Below are positions 23,880 through 34,644 of a stretch of 64,000 bases of DNA, in pieces. Below the pieces are notes generated by a model. That model saw only the letters and a program-made list of their open reading frames with translations, was not told the origin of the DNA and searched no databases. How positions within the stretch are numbered: the first letter of the stretch is position 1; each line of letters opens with the position of its first letter. The position numbers and the translations under genes are program-made. This DNA comes from Ashinkailepas kermadecensis (Eukaryota; Arthropoda; Thecostraca; Neolepadidae): the NCBI GenBank assembly GCA_034440615.1, contig JAOTOM010004033.1, forward strand, positions 149,510 to 213,509, read 5' to 3'.

Positions 23880-24330
23880 GTACCCAGGCAGGCGCACCAA
23901 ACCGGCCGCATCACCTGTGCACTCACCGCGGCAGCTGACGCCCCACACGTCCACTGGCGATCCGTCGCACAGACAAGGCAGTTCAGCACCGTCCGCCGCT
24001 CCGCTCCGTGTATCCGTCCGACGCACTGGCGCAGTTCACCTCCGACGGGCGCCCGGCGGCCATGCAGGCCGACCTGTCCGACGCCGACGTGGGGCGGCGG
24101 CTGACTGAGCGGGGAGGCGCAGCCGGGCGGCGCGGCCGGGCGGCGCTGCTTCGCCACGGCCGCCAGGCGGCGCCTGCTGCAGCGGCCGGCCCGTCACACA
24201 ACGACCCACCCAACCGCACCAACCGGGCCCCGGCAGGTGGCTGGTGTCCAGGCGGCCGCCAGCTGGCCGCTGTACGCGGCGTCAGTCGTCACATGGTCAG
24301 GAAGGCCACTCGCTGACGCCCGGTACCGGT
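23880..24330. other. second CpG-rich block
   Basis: It is GC- and CpG-rich with ORFs of 79-133 codons on both strands, none with a recognisable motif. It could be a 5' exon/promoter or a GC-rich repeat. I cannot decide. Confidence 0.2.
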
Positions 24331-24504
24331 GGTGCTCCTGTTCGTCAGCCGCGTACAGATGTTATCCGTGCGGGAGTTACGGAAATTGTAACTGTCCAAT
24401 GTTCATAATGGCTGCTTTATGTAGCACTGCTGTGCGTTATGTACGTGTTCCGAAGCCCATGAGCTTAACAACCCGAACACGTGGTAAGGTGGTGCCTTAC
24501 CATC

Positions 24505-25374
24505 TTAACCCTCGCCAGTATTCGGCATTTTACCACCTTCGGTCGTATAGGGGGGTACGACCCCCCCCCTGGCGATTCGAAACCGTGCATGTTACGAAAA
24601 CGAACCAAATACGAAAGTGATAGATTTGGCCGAGATCTCGCGGTTGGAATTCAGTATGACCTTCTAAGGTCAATGGTTGACCTTCCAGGTCAGATCAAAG
24701 GTCTAAAATTGATTTTTGGGGGTATTTTCCGAATAAAATCGTCAGTTATATCGAAACTACTGTCTAAATATGCACGACATGGCCGGAAACATGTTTATTG
24801 GGACCTTGCGAACATAACGACATGTGACACGATGTGATCGGACCAATATGTCATGCACCAAATGAGGTCAAAGCCGTGACCCCAAATATCCAACTTTTTT
24901 AAGAGTGGTTCCAATTTCGAAGTTTAAAGTTCCTCAGGGTAAAAATGGACGCTGAATTCGAATCCAGCACGAAAAATTACCGTAGGTCAGCTAAAAAAAG
25001 GTCGAAAGGTCAAACGGGGTCAACCGAGGTCACCGATTTTTGGAACATTATTTTTATAATGGGAACCCATCTGGGCATTGCAAAATTGCATTGCAAAACA
25101 CATAATACCAGTCGATGTAGGCAACAATGTCATGTTTAGGTGCGATAATCACATATTTGTTGAAAACTGCTCGGAGGTGCTCCCTTTTATGACCTCATAA
25201 CTCTGTGACCTGACATGCCCTCCTAAAAAAAAATTCACCAAAAGTCGTCAAAAGGTTGCCCCAGGGGGTACTGAAAATCTCAGAGCGATCCGTTTATCGG
25301 TTTGGAAGGAATACACAAAAACCTTAGGGGGGGGGTTGCACCAACCCCCCCCCCCCTATACGGGCGAGGGTTAA
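24505..25374. mobile_element. piggyBac-like MITE (TTAA target duplications)
   Basis: The element is 24509-25370 (862 bp). It is flanked by TTAA at 24505-24508 and 25371-25374 and has inverted ends starting CCCTCGCC on both sides. Behind the ends lie matching G/C-run hairpins ('gtataggggggt' with 'acccccccct'). A short insertion after the left CCCTCGCC breaks the terminal repeat. TTAA duplication with CCC-starting ends is the piggyBac signature. There is no transposase ORF, so it is non-autonomous. Its interior is rich in AGGTCA/TGACCT half sites. Confidence 0.65.
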
Positions 25375-26329
25375 TGCAGCTTATGCAAAACACGTCTTCA
25401 TGGGTTTGTTGTTAATTACCAAAATCAAAGGTCATATTTTCATCTGATCCCACAATTTAGGTATCTGAGGAATCGTCCAGAATGCTTAGGTCATGGCAAG
25501 CTATGGTATGGTACGGCATACGGGCGCACATTATAGGTAGAGCATAAGAGCGCCGCTTTTCATATGGAGCTACATTATGCCATGCGTTTTCTAAAATGGT
25601 AACTTTGGCCACCAAAAACGTCTCTGTGTCCAGCGCTATGTTTAATTTATGTTAATTTATATATTATTTTTGTCTAAAATATTGGTAACTGACTAATTTA
25701 TGATATCCAATGGGAACGAGCATGAGATGTGCAAGGTGCTTGGTTTGGTTCAACTTGGTAGTGACTTCTCTCAACCACCCACTCGCTCGTGCACTTGTTC
25801 CTGAATTCCCTCCGCTAATGTTTCAGGTGGTAACCTTAGCACGTTATCAAGAAATGTCTCATGGGTCCTACAGAGCTGTAGATCCCATGATACATTTCCA
25901 GACCTCGATAGCAGCTCTTCTATCAAGGTACAGGGGAAAATCGTGCAATGCCTGACAGGTAATATCGGGTTATTCTGCTTCACCATTATCTAAGTGATCT
26001 ATCTAATCTATCTGATCTGATCTATCATTATCTAAATGATATTATAATGATAAAACATGACAACGCTTGGCATCCTGCAAGTTGAGCATCCGGTGAAAGA
26101 GGCTAGTTGGGGTTCATCAGGATGACTTTTATTCTGTTTTTTTTTTTTGATTTCATCATTGTCTTGATCAATCAGTTATCACTGTAAAGTTAACCTCCAA
26201 TCTTTTTCATGGAAAAGAAGCAATGCGATAGACTGCACCATCTTGAATAGGTTTCCTCCTGCTTCTATGTTGTTGCGCCGGCTTCGTTACAATCGCTGCT
26301 TTTCTCTTCATTTGTCACCTTGCTGATAC
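25375..26329. other. unassigned
   Basis: A GGGCGC/GCGCC inverted repeat with a 22-base loop at 25527-25561 may be a decayed relative of the short hairpin retroposons, but no target duplication is clear. A (ctatctgat)-rich stretch lies at about 25990-26035. Otherwise empty. Confidence 0.3.
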
Positions 26330-26790
26330 AAACCAAATTAGTGTCCGATACATCACTCAGGGCTATCAGCTCAGCGGCACGTGACTCAGTCCCAAAAATT
26401 ATAATCAACCTAGGAAAAAAAGGCATTTACGCTATAGTGGACCCCCGACTGTCAAAGGGAAATCGCCCCACGGCGCCGTGCCCACAAACAATACAAAAGA
26501 TGCGTGTGTGAAGCGCACCAGACAGCCTTTCACGTCTCAATTCAATAAGTTCACCCCTACCGGCAGAATCTGGGACCTGATGAAGCGTTTCAACCTGAAA
26601 TACCCACCGCCAGACCCCTTTCCCCACCTGACAGTGCAAGGACAGCACTTTACTGACCCACAACAAGTCGTAGACCGCCTTAAACTGCACTACGCTAACG
26701 TGTCTGGCAACAACACCTACGACACCACTATAGTAAGCGCTTTAGGCGCCCTTGCCGCCAAAGCAAATTTTAAATCTAGCAACACAGAAG
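26330..26790 (+). pseudogene. non-LTR retrotransposon (LINE) ORF2 fragment, linker before the RT
   Basis: The + frame contains 'AISSAARDSVPK', a form typical of the end of the endonuclease domain. Then come 'FTPTGRIWDLMKRFNLKYPP' and 'HLTVQGQHFTDPQQVVDRL', the pattern of the linker between endonuclease and reverse transcriptase in LINE ORF2 proteins. It then loses frame. No reverse transcriptase motifs follow. It is a truncated, frameshifted relic; the clade is not determined. Confidence 0.6.
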
Positions 26791-26825
26791 TCATTCATCA
26801 ATCAAGCCAACCAATCATTCACAAT

Positions 26826-27056
26826 GCACGAATCATACCTTGCCCTCACGAGCATACACCAGCCTCGTCCTGTGCGATTTCTTCCAAGGACGCACGTTGG
26901 AGGCGATGTGCGGGCCAAGGAAGACATTGCAAATTCGTAAGTTATGTTGTGGAGTGTATACGATTGGGCTGGATCGTGCGAAAATGACACTAATCAATGT
27001 TCATATTCCCACCGGCGAGGGTTCTCCATCGCAGCGTCGCCAAATACTCAACTTTT
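26826..27056 (+). pseudogene. LINE endonuclease-domain fragment, out of order
   Basis: Pieces in shifting frames read like an apurinic-type endonuclease domain, ending 'MTLINVHIPTGEGSPSQRRQ', which fits the conserved N-V-Y/H-I-P motif. It lies downstream of the linker fragment, whereas in an intact ORF2 it would lie upstream. So these are two insertions or a rearranged one. Confidence 0.45.
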
Positions 27057-27139
27057 GATGTGAACCAGCAGTAAACTAGATATACATATATATACTTCGG
27101 CAACTTCCTTTTCTGATTATTTACATCTCCACCCAGTAA

Positions 27140-27440
27140 ACATGCCGAGTTCGGCCCGCTATCCGCAAGTGTCGAGGGGAGCTCGGCATCGGCATCGGGC
27201 CGCTTTCGGCCCGATATCGACATACTGACCTGGAATATCAACATATGCCGAGTTGAATTCGGCATATAAATAGCAGTGAGCTGACGTCGGGCCTTTGTCA
27301 GGCAATTCACTCCCCAGCCGAAAGCGGGCCCCTAACGCCCCGACAGCAGCCTGATATCGGCCCCACGTCGGCTACATGCCGGTCGCGTGTCGGCTGCATA
27401 TCACCATTGACGGACATTCCACACTCCAGCCGACAGCGGG
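27140..27440. repeat. degenerate cggc-rich inverted repeats
   Basis: The segment is dense in 'ccgatatcggcc'-like and 'gggccgctttcggcccg' inverted units, with related units in both orientations (for example 27195-27220 and 27318-27335). It looks like a decayed palindromic mobile element of unknown class. Confidence 0.35.
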
Positions 27441-27939
27441 CCGCTGGCGTCCAGACAGCGGAACGACGTTTGTCGACATGTTCACTGAGCAATGAACAAT
27501 GCAAATGTCCTCCCTGCTCTTGACATGTGTCAAATCCTGCCTTGGACATATCTGACATTCATCTACCTATTACACGAGCCATCTCAGAAGAGCTTTGCAT
27601 TTTGATTTGTTTTTACTATTGACACCATTTGCATTGCATTGCATTACATTGGGCATCAGTGGCCAATAACAATATGATCACAGGTGGAGGCTTCGTAGAA
27701 TTACTGGTGTTGGCAACATGTCATTCAACCACATTGCTTTCACGTAACGGCATATAATGAATGCTAATCGTGAAATTTAGTAGAAAGGTGAACAGCGACA
27801 TAAATGACTCACATGAATAATCCGGCGCGATATTTAACAGAACGCTCCGCGGCTGCAGTCCACGAAATATGCAACGGAATCCACGGAATCCGAGGAGTGA
27901 AGGAGACAAAGGACGCACCCTACATCTCCTCCTCCCGCT

Positions 27940-28055
27940 GATGATTCCCTGGATCGAATCTCGCGGCCGGCGGCATTACCAAGTCCACCCGCGACCAATC
28001 GGCGTGAGAGGTTGGCTACGCTATATAATCTAGCAGTTGAATGGGCCGTAAAAGA
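27940..28055 (+). mobile_element. SINE relative: family A body with a different head
   Basis: The body 'gcgaccaatcggcgtgagag' and 'ggttggctacgctatata' matches the tRNA-SINE body, and the tail 'tgggccgtaaaagaaccca' is related. Upstream, 'ctggatcgaatct' resembles a B box but not the family A head. The CCAATC/GGTTGG hairpin is kept with one G-U pair. Confidence 0.55.
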
Positions 28056-28359
28056 ACCCAACGTTCTTCTTGCCGAGGGTGGATAATGCATGAGGGTGAA
28101 TCACGCCAGCAATACCTCCAACACAGGAACAACGAACAGCTGCTCCTGCGGCCTAATGTCGCGGCCATCCGCCGCCGCTGTTGACCGCCTCTTGCACTCG
28201 GCTGGGAACGCAGTCCGTCAGGTGTTTACAATACATAAGAATCAGCTGATTTCAAACAACTCGAATTCTTTTCCAAATTCGTCGCTGGTTACACGAGCGA
28301 CTCTCAAGTCCCGCACTAGCGATATACTAGTGTTGGCATACGCTTTCCGAAACATGACG

Positions 28360-28620
28360 ATGTATTTATCACAATTGTGCTCTAACACGTTGTCTTCTAC
28401 GAAAGAGTTGATGCCAACTGTTGCCCATGCACTTCACTGAAATATAGCGTTTTATTCATCACAATTGCGGTCTAGGGACATCGTTTTCTAAACGGAAATA
28501 GAATGTCAACTGGTCTCCAAGCGCTTATCTGAAGTAAAACGTTTTATGCATCACAATTCCGCTCTAAGAAATGTTTTCTTCCACACAAGAGCGGAATGAG
28601 AACGGAATGAGTGCTCAAGT
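28360..28620. repeat. degenerate tandem repeat of about 105 bp, three copies
   Basis: 'ttatcacaattgtgctctaa', 'ttcatcacaattgcggtcta' and 'tgcatcacaattccgctcta' head successive units, each followed by related 'gttttct..aagag..gaatg' text. Confidence 0.6.
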
Positions 28621-28929
28621 AAATGATAGAATGAGTGGTCGCCCGATATCAAATAAACTTCGCCGACACGCGTCACCCTGCTAGGGAACTTAGGGATTTG
28701 CAATACAACGCACTACGACTCATTTTGCGTGACTTGGAATGTTTCGTTGTGCTTCGTAGCGGATCAGTAGCTTTGTGAAGAAACAATAAATGGCAGAAGG
28801 AATTACCCAGCTAGCGGAAGCGCCAATACGTCATTGCATAGCTAATGTGCACATTTGGTGGGGACAATAGCACATTTAGGTATCACCAATATATTTTTAT
28901 AATTCTTGGCGTTGATTTTAAGGGTGTTG

Positions 28930-29115
28930 CTTGCATGGGTGTAACCACTGGGGGGGGGGGGGGTACATGTCCTCCCAAATTACTCAGAAGTGGCGATTTA
29001 TCCCCATCAATTTCTTTCGTGCCCCCAGGCCCAGCTACCTGAGTATGATCGCCGCAAAATTACACTTAATCATATATAAACTGAAAATATATATGGAAGA
29101 GAATCACCAAAAATA
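28930..29115 (+). mobile_element. interspersed repeat with 'catgggtgtaaccactgg' terminus, copy 2
   Basis: Matches 18160-18356 in inverse orientation, including the terminus, a 14-base G run, 'agtggcgattt', 'atcaatttctttcgtg' and the AT-rich end. Related 'gggtgtagccacgg' termini occur at 31025-31044, 39030-39047 and 53237-53252, so the family is common here. Confidence 0.7.
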
Positions 29116-29615
29116 CTAGAAGCCGATCTAGCCAATCAACGGGCGTCGCAGGATATCCCTCGTCACAAAATCTCCGAATGGTAAATCAGCAAATGTAGAA
29201 ATTTCTGCTTCCACTTTTGAATTACACGAACCTTAACCATCTTGTGTTCTCGCTTGGGTGGAAAATTGTGCTTTGCGAGGCAACAAATTTGCATTATCGC
29301 AAGGCTTTGTACGTCTTAGGTTGCATTCCATTGCGCATATATTGATATATCTTGAGCAAACATGACTCTGGGTGTCCTTGGGTATCTTCAAGACCATGGA
29401 GGGGAGTCACGGGCAGCCTTAAGCACGTACGTCAAGTTAACGTCTTATTCGTATTCGTATTCGTATTCAGCGACGAATTCGCCAGAGGCGTATTTGTATT
29501 GACATTGGCATTCGGCGATGGGTTTATGATCGTTCGAATCAGTTACTACGAACGCTTCTGCTTGCACTGAACGCGCTGGATGCAACTACATAGGTCTCAC
29601 ATCACCACTTTAACA
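29116..29615. other. unassigned
   Basis: A short (tattcg)n hexamer repeat lies at about 29447-29467. Nothing else is recognised. Confidence 0.4.
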
Positions 29616-30110
29616 GTCAAGGTCCAACGCAAACCGGTTTCTTCAGTCGCCTCCAATTCTTTTTCGTTATCACCCAAACCCGCTAAAATCTGGTATCAGG
29701 CGATAGCATGTAGTGAACCATCGTGTAACGTTTCAAACTGGTACATGTCAAGGTTAAGCTTCAAGGTCAAAGGTTAGCTTGATTTATTAGATGGCGATAT
29801 CGACCGAACGCGAGGTTCAGTTGTTATCGCTTCAATTTCCATCAACTGGGCGTCATTCAACGTGGCTTGCTATGCGGTATCAGAAAGCTAAGCAATCGAA
29901 TTATTTGTCAAGGCCACGGGCCAAGCTGATCCTTCGGTCGCCTCATTTTTTGTTTTCGTCCAAATCTATCCAAATCTGGTATCAAGCGATAGTCAGTGGT
30001 GAACACTCGAGTAACATTTAAAACCAGGACATGTCAAGTTCAAAGGTTTGGTTGATTTATTCGATGACCTCACGTTTCGTCGCCATGGCTTCAATTTGCA
30101 GAACATGGAT
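29616..30110. repeat. degenerate tandem duplication of about 290 bp, AGGTCA-rich
   Basis: 29616-29845 and 29908-30110 share 'aaatctggtatcaggcgata', 'ggtacatgtcaaggtt', 'aaggtcaaaggttagcttga' and 'tttattagatg' in the same order with substitutions. Confidence 0.55.
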
Positions 30111-30329
30111 GATGGATACACTGTGCATTGCTGTTTCGAACATATAAAATATTGAACCGTTTTTTTGGTTTCAAGTCGTCCATTTTATTCTCAATGGTTC
30201 AACGGAAGTTTGCAAATTTGCAAAAGAAGCCACACGTAAATGTGCACGATTGTATGACAAACCGGAGTGCACAAACACGAGACAGGAATTTTGTAATCAC
30301 GTGTGAATACAAGAATTGTCACCGAGTGG

Positions 30330-30530
30330 GACACTTGTCTGGAGAGCCGCCATTTCTTTGAAGGGGCGCCACTGCAAAAGTACATGGAGGGACACCTCTG
30401 AAAAATTCGAGCGGGGGTGTACTTGGGCCTTCCCGGAAGGGCGCCCTTCCTTCGAAAGGGGCGCCTCTGGCTGCAAAAATTAGAGAGGGTACACTCGAAC
30501 CTTTTCGGAGGGGCGCCTTTTCTAAGTCGG
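30330..30530. repeat. degenerate tandem repeat of about 60 bp, three copies
   Basis: Units share 'gaaggggcgcc', 'tgcaaaa' and 'agggtacactcgaacctt'-like text. The long minus-strand ORF across it is read-through. Confidence 0.5.
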
Positions 30531-32089
30531 AAGGACGTCACCTTCCATGTGGTGGGCACATGCTCCCATTGCCACCACCTGTGTCCGTCCGTGGTTGTTA
30601 TTGCATTGAAATGTGTCACCATAAAACAGGAAAGCATGGGAAATGTTAGTGTAAGTCCATATGTAAAATAACAAAACGATCGTTCAATAGTTTGTTTTCC
30701 TGCTACAAGAGGGCAACGTTTAACGTAATTACAGGGTGATTGTGGGTTCTGGGGTGATTGTGAAATTGGGCCCAGCACATACGACATGAAGCTAGGTGTT
30801 CAAAGGCAGCGATAAGCAGTGAAACTTGCAAATTTTGGGGGAACATTTTATCTCCAAAATATCAGATCAAACAACTGTAAATCTGAAAGCCAAACCTTAA
30901 AAATGAAGTGGCTGAAATCCAAGAATTTTCTTCTTTTTTTTGGTGGGAGGGGCGGGGCTTACCTCTCTATCCTGCCCAAACATTCTACGTCCCTGGTTTG
31001 CCCCCCCCCCCTCCCCAATTTCAAAACCGCGGCTACACCCATGGATGCACGCATTAGATGCAAATAATTATACAATCTGAACTCGTGCTCGGGTCAAGTG
31101 GGATCAGATGGGAAGAAGATGCCAAATTGCCGTTTTGGTTCAGTGTGCACGGGGTTTTGTTTACAGGCTTTCGTTTATAGGCTAGATTTCTACGAGGAGC
31201 TCGAAAAACTGACTTACACTTTCGTATGTACGAAAACGAATTTTATCTCGTGTCCTGTCGTACCCAGTATGCTCTACTTATTAGTTATGAGGGTTTGGGG
31301 GCACGTCAACTGCATTGCGCCTATAACGAATCTAATTAAACCGTGTCCACGCTATCCTAGTGTGCAAGCATGCGCTCTTACGACGGAGCAGACTGGGGTC
31401 GATCGCACCGAAGTCTACGTTCGAGAGAAATTGGAATAATTGACCGGAATTGATCGCGACCGATTCATCCCCCAGAACGTCACGGAGCGAGAGCGGCTGC
31501 GATCGTCCAAAGTAATGCTTATACATGCCAGAAAGCTGAGGGCATGTGACTCACTGAAAGGCGTCCGTGACATCTGGGTCATAAGGGCGCATCATCACCA
31601 CAGATAATATAGCTGTACGTTTCATACGTGTCGCCAATTCGCAGGCGGCACAGTGCCACTTCGCCTCGCCTGGTCCTACGTCAGCACGAGGATCACTGGC
31701 CAATGTTAGGTTTGATTGTCCTCATCTTGTTTTCGCCAACCCCGTCCTAGCGTGCCTGTCATTCACTAAAAACGTAATCCTTTATCATTGTGTATACATC
31801 TCGAGCAGGAACAGGCACAAAGCGCGTACATGATTGCTTTGCTGCCCGTTTTGCAGCCGCGTCAGCGGCCTCATTCCCCAGTATGTCGACGTGGTTCGGA
31901 ATCCAGCACAGAACAACTGTCTTACCCTCCGCGTGTTTTTACGTCAAACGTAAAACTACTTCCTGTACAATGGAGTGTGATGGATTAAAAGATCGTAATG
32001 CCAAGACTGCTGAGGCTATCTGTTATAATGAAGTGTAATGTTTCGTTATGTCCTACTTGAAGTCAAGCGGTAAAGAAAGACATCTTTAG
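30531..32089. other. mostly unassigned
   Basis: A repeat end with 'ccgcggctacacccatgg' and a C run lies at 30995-31044, a relative of the 28.9 kb family. I see nothing else. Confidence 0.35.
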
Positions 32090-32520
32090 AATAATTGCAG
32101 CTAGATTCACCTGCCAGTATAATTTGGTTAGATTGTATCGGGTGACAAGCAAACGTTTCAGGCGATAAAATCAGCACCTTGGATCGAGTTTGTGCTCTCA
32201 TAATATGATGAGACATTGCATCTGAAGAAGACATATAGGTGTGACCTATGATGACCTCGCAGGTAAGGATGTCCTTGGTAACCGAAATATCGACCTTATA
32301 ACGACCGGAATACCCTTTCCAGCCCTATATTTTAATAACATATGTAATATCAGCATGACTCAGAATGGCCCAATTAAGATCACAAGGTAACAAAATAACC
32401 TCTGGTACACCAAATGCACCCGCACTGATCTGTCAGTATATATTGGCCGGATTGTACTTCACAACACGCAACCGTTTGAGAGCTGACGAGCTGACGAAAG
32501 ACTTTATGACGTAATCGGGG
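32090..32520. repeat. degenerate tandem duplication, about 315 bp apart
   Basis: 'ctgccagtataatttggtta' with 'gattgtatcgggtgacaagc' (from about 32110) and 'ctgtcagtatatattggccg' with 'gattgtacttcacaacacgc' (from about 32428) are related in order and spacing. Confidence 0.4.
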
Positions 32521-32660
32521 CATGACCTAAGATGACCTCAAGGGCATGTTTGAAAAGCACAAAACATCTTAGGTGTTCACTTGAAGGTACTAAATGTCTC
32601 AAGCTGCTATGTGAATTTATTTGGCTCTTGACGCAGTAAAACCGAGGGGAACACCGCTCC

Positions 32661-32717
32661 CGTGTGTGTGATTAGGGTTTTAGGGCGCATCGACCATGGT
32701 AGATCATTTAGCGCCCA
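32661..32717 (-). mobile_element. short hairpin retroposon copy 2
   Basis: This 57-bp insertion is flanked by perfect 13-bp direct repeats 'ggaacaccgctcc' at 32648-32660 and 32718-32730. On the minus strand it reads GGGCGC, a 22-base loop containing 'atgatctaccatggtc', GCGCCC, then 'taaaaccctaatcacacaca'. Nothing else is in the insert: no tRNA head and no ORF. Confidence 0.8.
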
Positions 32718-32730
32718 GGAACACCGCTCC

Positions 32731-34644
32731 ACAAACAGTGACTCGCGGGTGTATAGTTTTCGCATGTGTCGTCCTCTTCTGGTGTAGCCAGACAAGCAAG
32801 AGCAAGTGGACATGAAGTGAGCATAGCACGCATTTTTTCAGGGTCTGATGTTATTTCGGCACCCATGGCTTTTTATGATTGGAAAGGCCTATTGCTTTAA
32901 TAATGGTATTACACTGGGAACTTCTCTCTTAGTCTCCCATGTCGTAAAATGTGTTCTCTGGTGTCGAGCTGAAGCACGACGGTATGCTCACCTAACCAAA
33001 CCTTCCTCTTGGGAGTAACGGGATGTGAAGGACGAGGAAGAACAGGGCACCCCGTTGTGCCCGCACTTCACACCACACAGCTGGAGTACCTGTTGTTTTT
33101 CTTCCACCATACTCGATTCCTGGCTTTTGCGCCATTACAACCTTGCCAGCATATGCAGATTGCAGCCATTTCATTTGTCAACATCATCTTTTGCCTGCAC
33201 TTTTGCCTATCATATTTCCATCCTGTTTCGACGCTATCATGGGTTTTGTCTCTGCCTGCCACTTTGCGCTCTATGAAAAAAAAAATTGAACGACACCATC
33301 TACATAAACTGTTAATACCCATCTAACGAACACTCTCGCATTGTTTGCTACATCACATGTGCTAGTTTCCCCTATTGCCCTGTTCTTTGTCCCATTTTAT
33401 CCCGAGGGCAGGGGAAATTAGAAACTGCAACGTCTACTTCGCACCAGTGCTGCGCAGAAGCAGAATTCTGTAGGTGGCTAAATGTGGTACAAGATGTGGT
33501 ACATCGTGTGGTACACGATTAGACGTTCAGAAGTTCAGTTTGAAGGTGAAACATTTTGAATAGTTTCCGATATCTTTGTGTCGGAAGCCATACATAGCAC
33601 GTCAAGGCCCCCGTAATATCCCCTTCACATGTGAGGGCAGATCGTTCAGGTATCATCGAAAATCAGTCACGCATGGCGTTCACATGTCAGCTTTGTTGAG
33701 TTACTCTCGAACAGGGGTGTTACTGGAACTCTACGTACCTGTAGAGTCTCCAACAAGCCTAGCTTGTGTACCTACAACGTCCAGGACATACGTTGCTCAC
33801 TACCACCATTCGAGAAACTTTTTATAGAATAGGTCCAGGTACGTGTGGCGACCGAAAGCACTCATTGGCAAGTTATATTTTTATTTTACCATGTATGTGT
33901 TGCGAAAATTGTTTCCTGTCGGACTTGCGGGAAATTTTGACCTGCCGTTTCTTAGTTACAAAAATACAGCGTGTTGATGTATACACAAAAAACGAATTGA
34001 TTCTGGCACTCTGCCACTGCTAGACAAAAAAAAAATCGGAAGAAAGCTTAAAAAGTGAGCGTGCGGCTGGGTTATACGACGATACCGTGCCGAATGTACC
34101 CAGTAAAGGTTATTCCCAGCAAATCTACATCCCTGTTCTCGAGGCCCGCGAGGTCAATGCAATAAATAATACTTGTTTAGCATGATGTTCAAGGATCTCA
34201 ATCATAAAAAAAAACTGTTGAAGGATGCTTCAAGATCAGAATCGAGATATTTTAGTATTTGTGGCGCCTAGTTACAGGTCGTGCTTCAAACAGGAGAACA
34301 CAGGGTAACAATGTTTACGTTGCAGCGCAACGTCATCCGGTGCATCTACCTGCGGTAATAACTTCGTCCAATTTGCATCATTAAATACGTTTGGAATCAC
34401 GAACATACTATCAAGCTGTTCCTTGCAGCGTAATTAGCAGAGTAGTACCAGTTTCGCTGGTAATCTGCCACCCGCGCAGTCAAATATCAATGCACGCACG
34501 TCATGCCAATGTATTAAATGGTTCCCGACTCATCATCTACATGCTTAGAGGACACACATGTCGGGTATTCAGTGTTTTTTGGTGATTCTCAATACCCATG
34601 AATACGTCAAAACGGACACAAATAACACCTGACAGAGTGCGAAT
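32731..34644. other. unassigned
   Basis: A small tandem motif ('gtggtacaagat'-like, three copies) lies at about 33483-33520. Open frames are under 110 codons and unrecognised. The 3' flank of DDX56 (minus strand) lies at the right edge; I found no poly(A) signal close to its stop. Confidence 0.4.

Noticed and set aside
25490..25565. Sixth hairpin retroposon copy
   Set aside because: The stem and loop length fit, but the tail differs and I found no target duplication. Left as possible only.
27635..27680. 'gggcatcagtggcc' here and at about 1344-1358 as further hairpin copies
   Set aside because: They share a 14-base phrase with each other but have no paired stem or flanking duplications.
30191..30787. 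198-codon minus ORF
   Set aside because: It crosses a degenerate tandem repeat and shows no domain.
32486..32510. Hammerhead-ribozyme-like 'ctgacgagctgacgaaag'
   Set aside because: It resembles the catalytic core, but no convincing stems I and III flank it, and it is not near the Penelope fragments.
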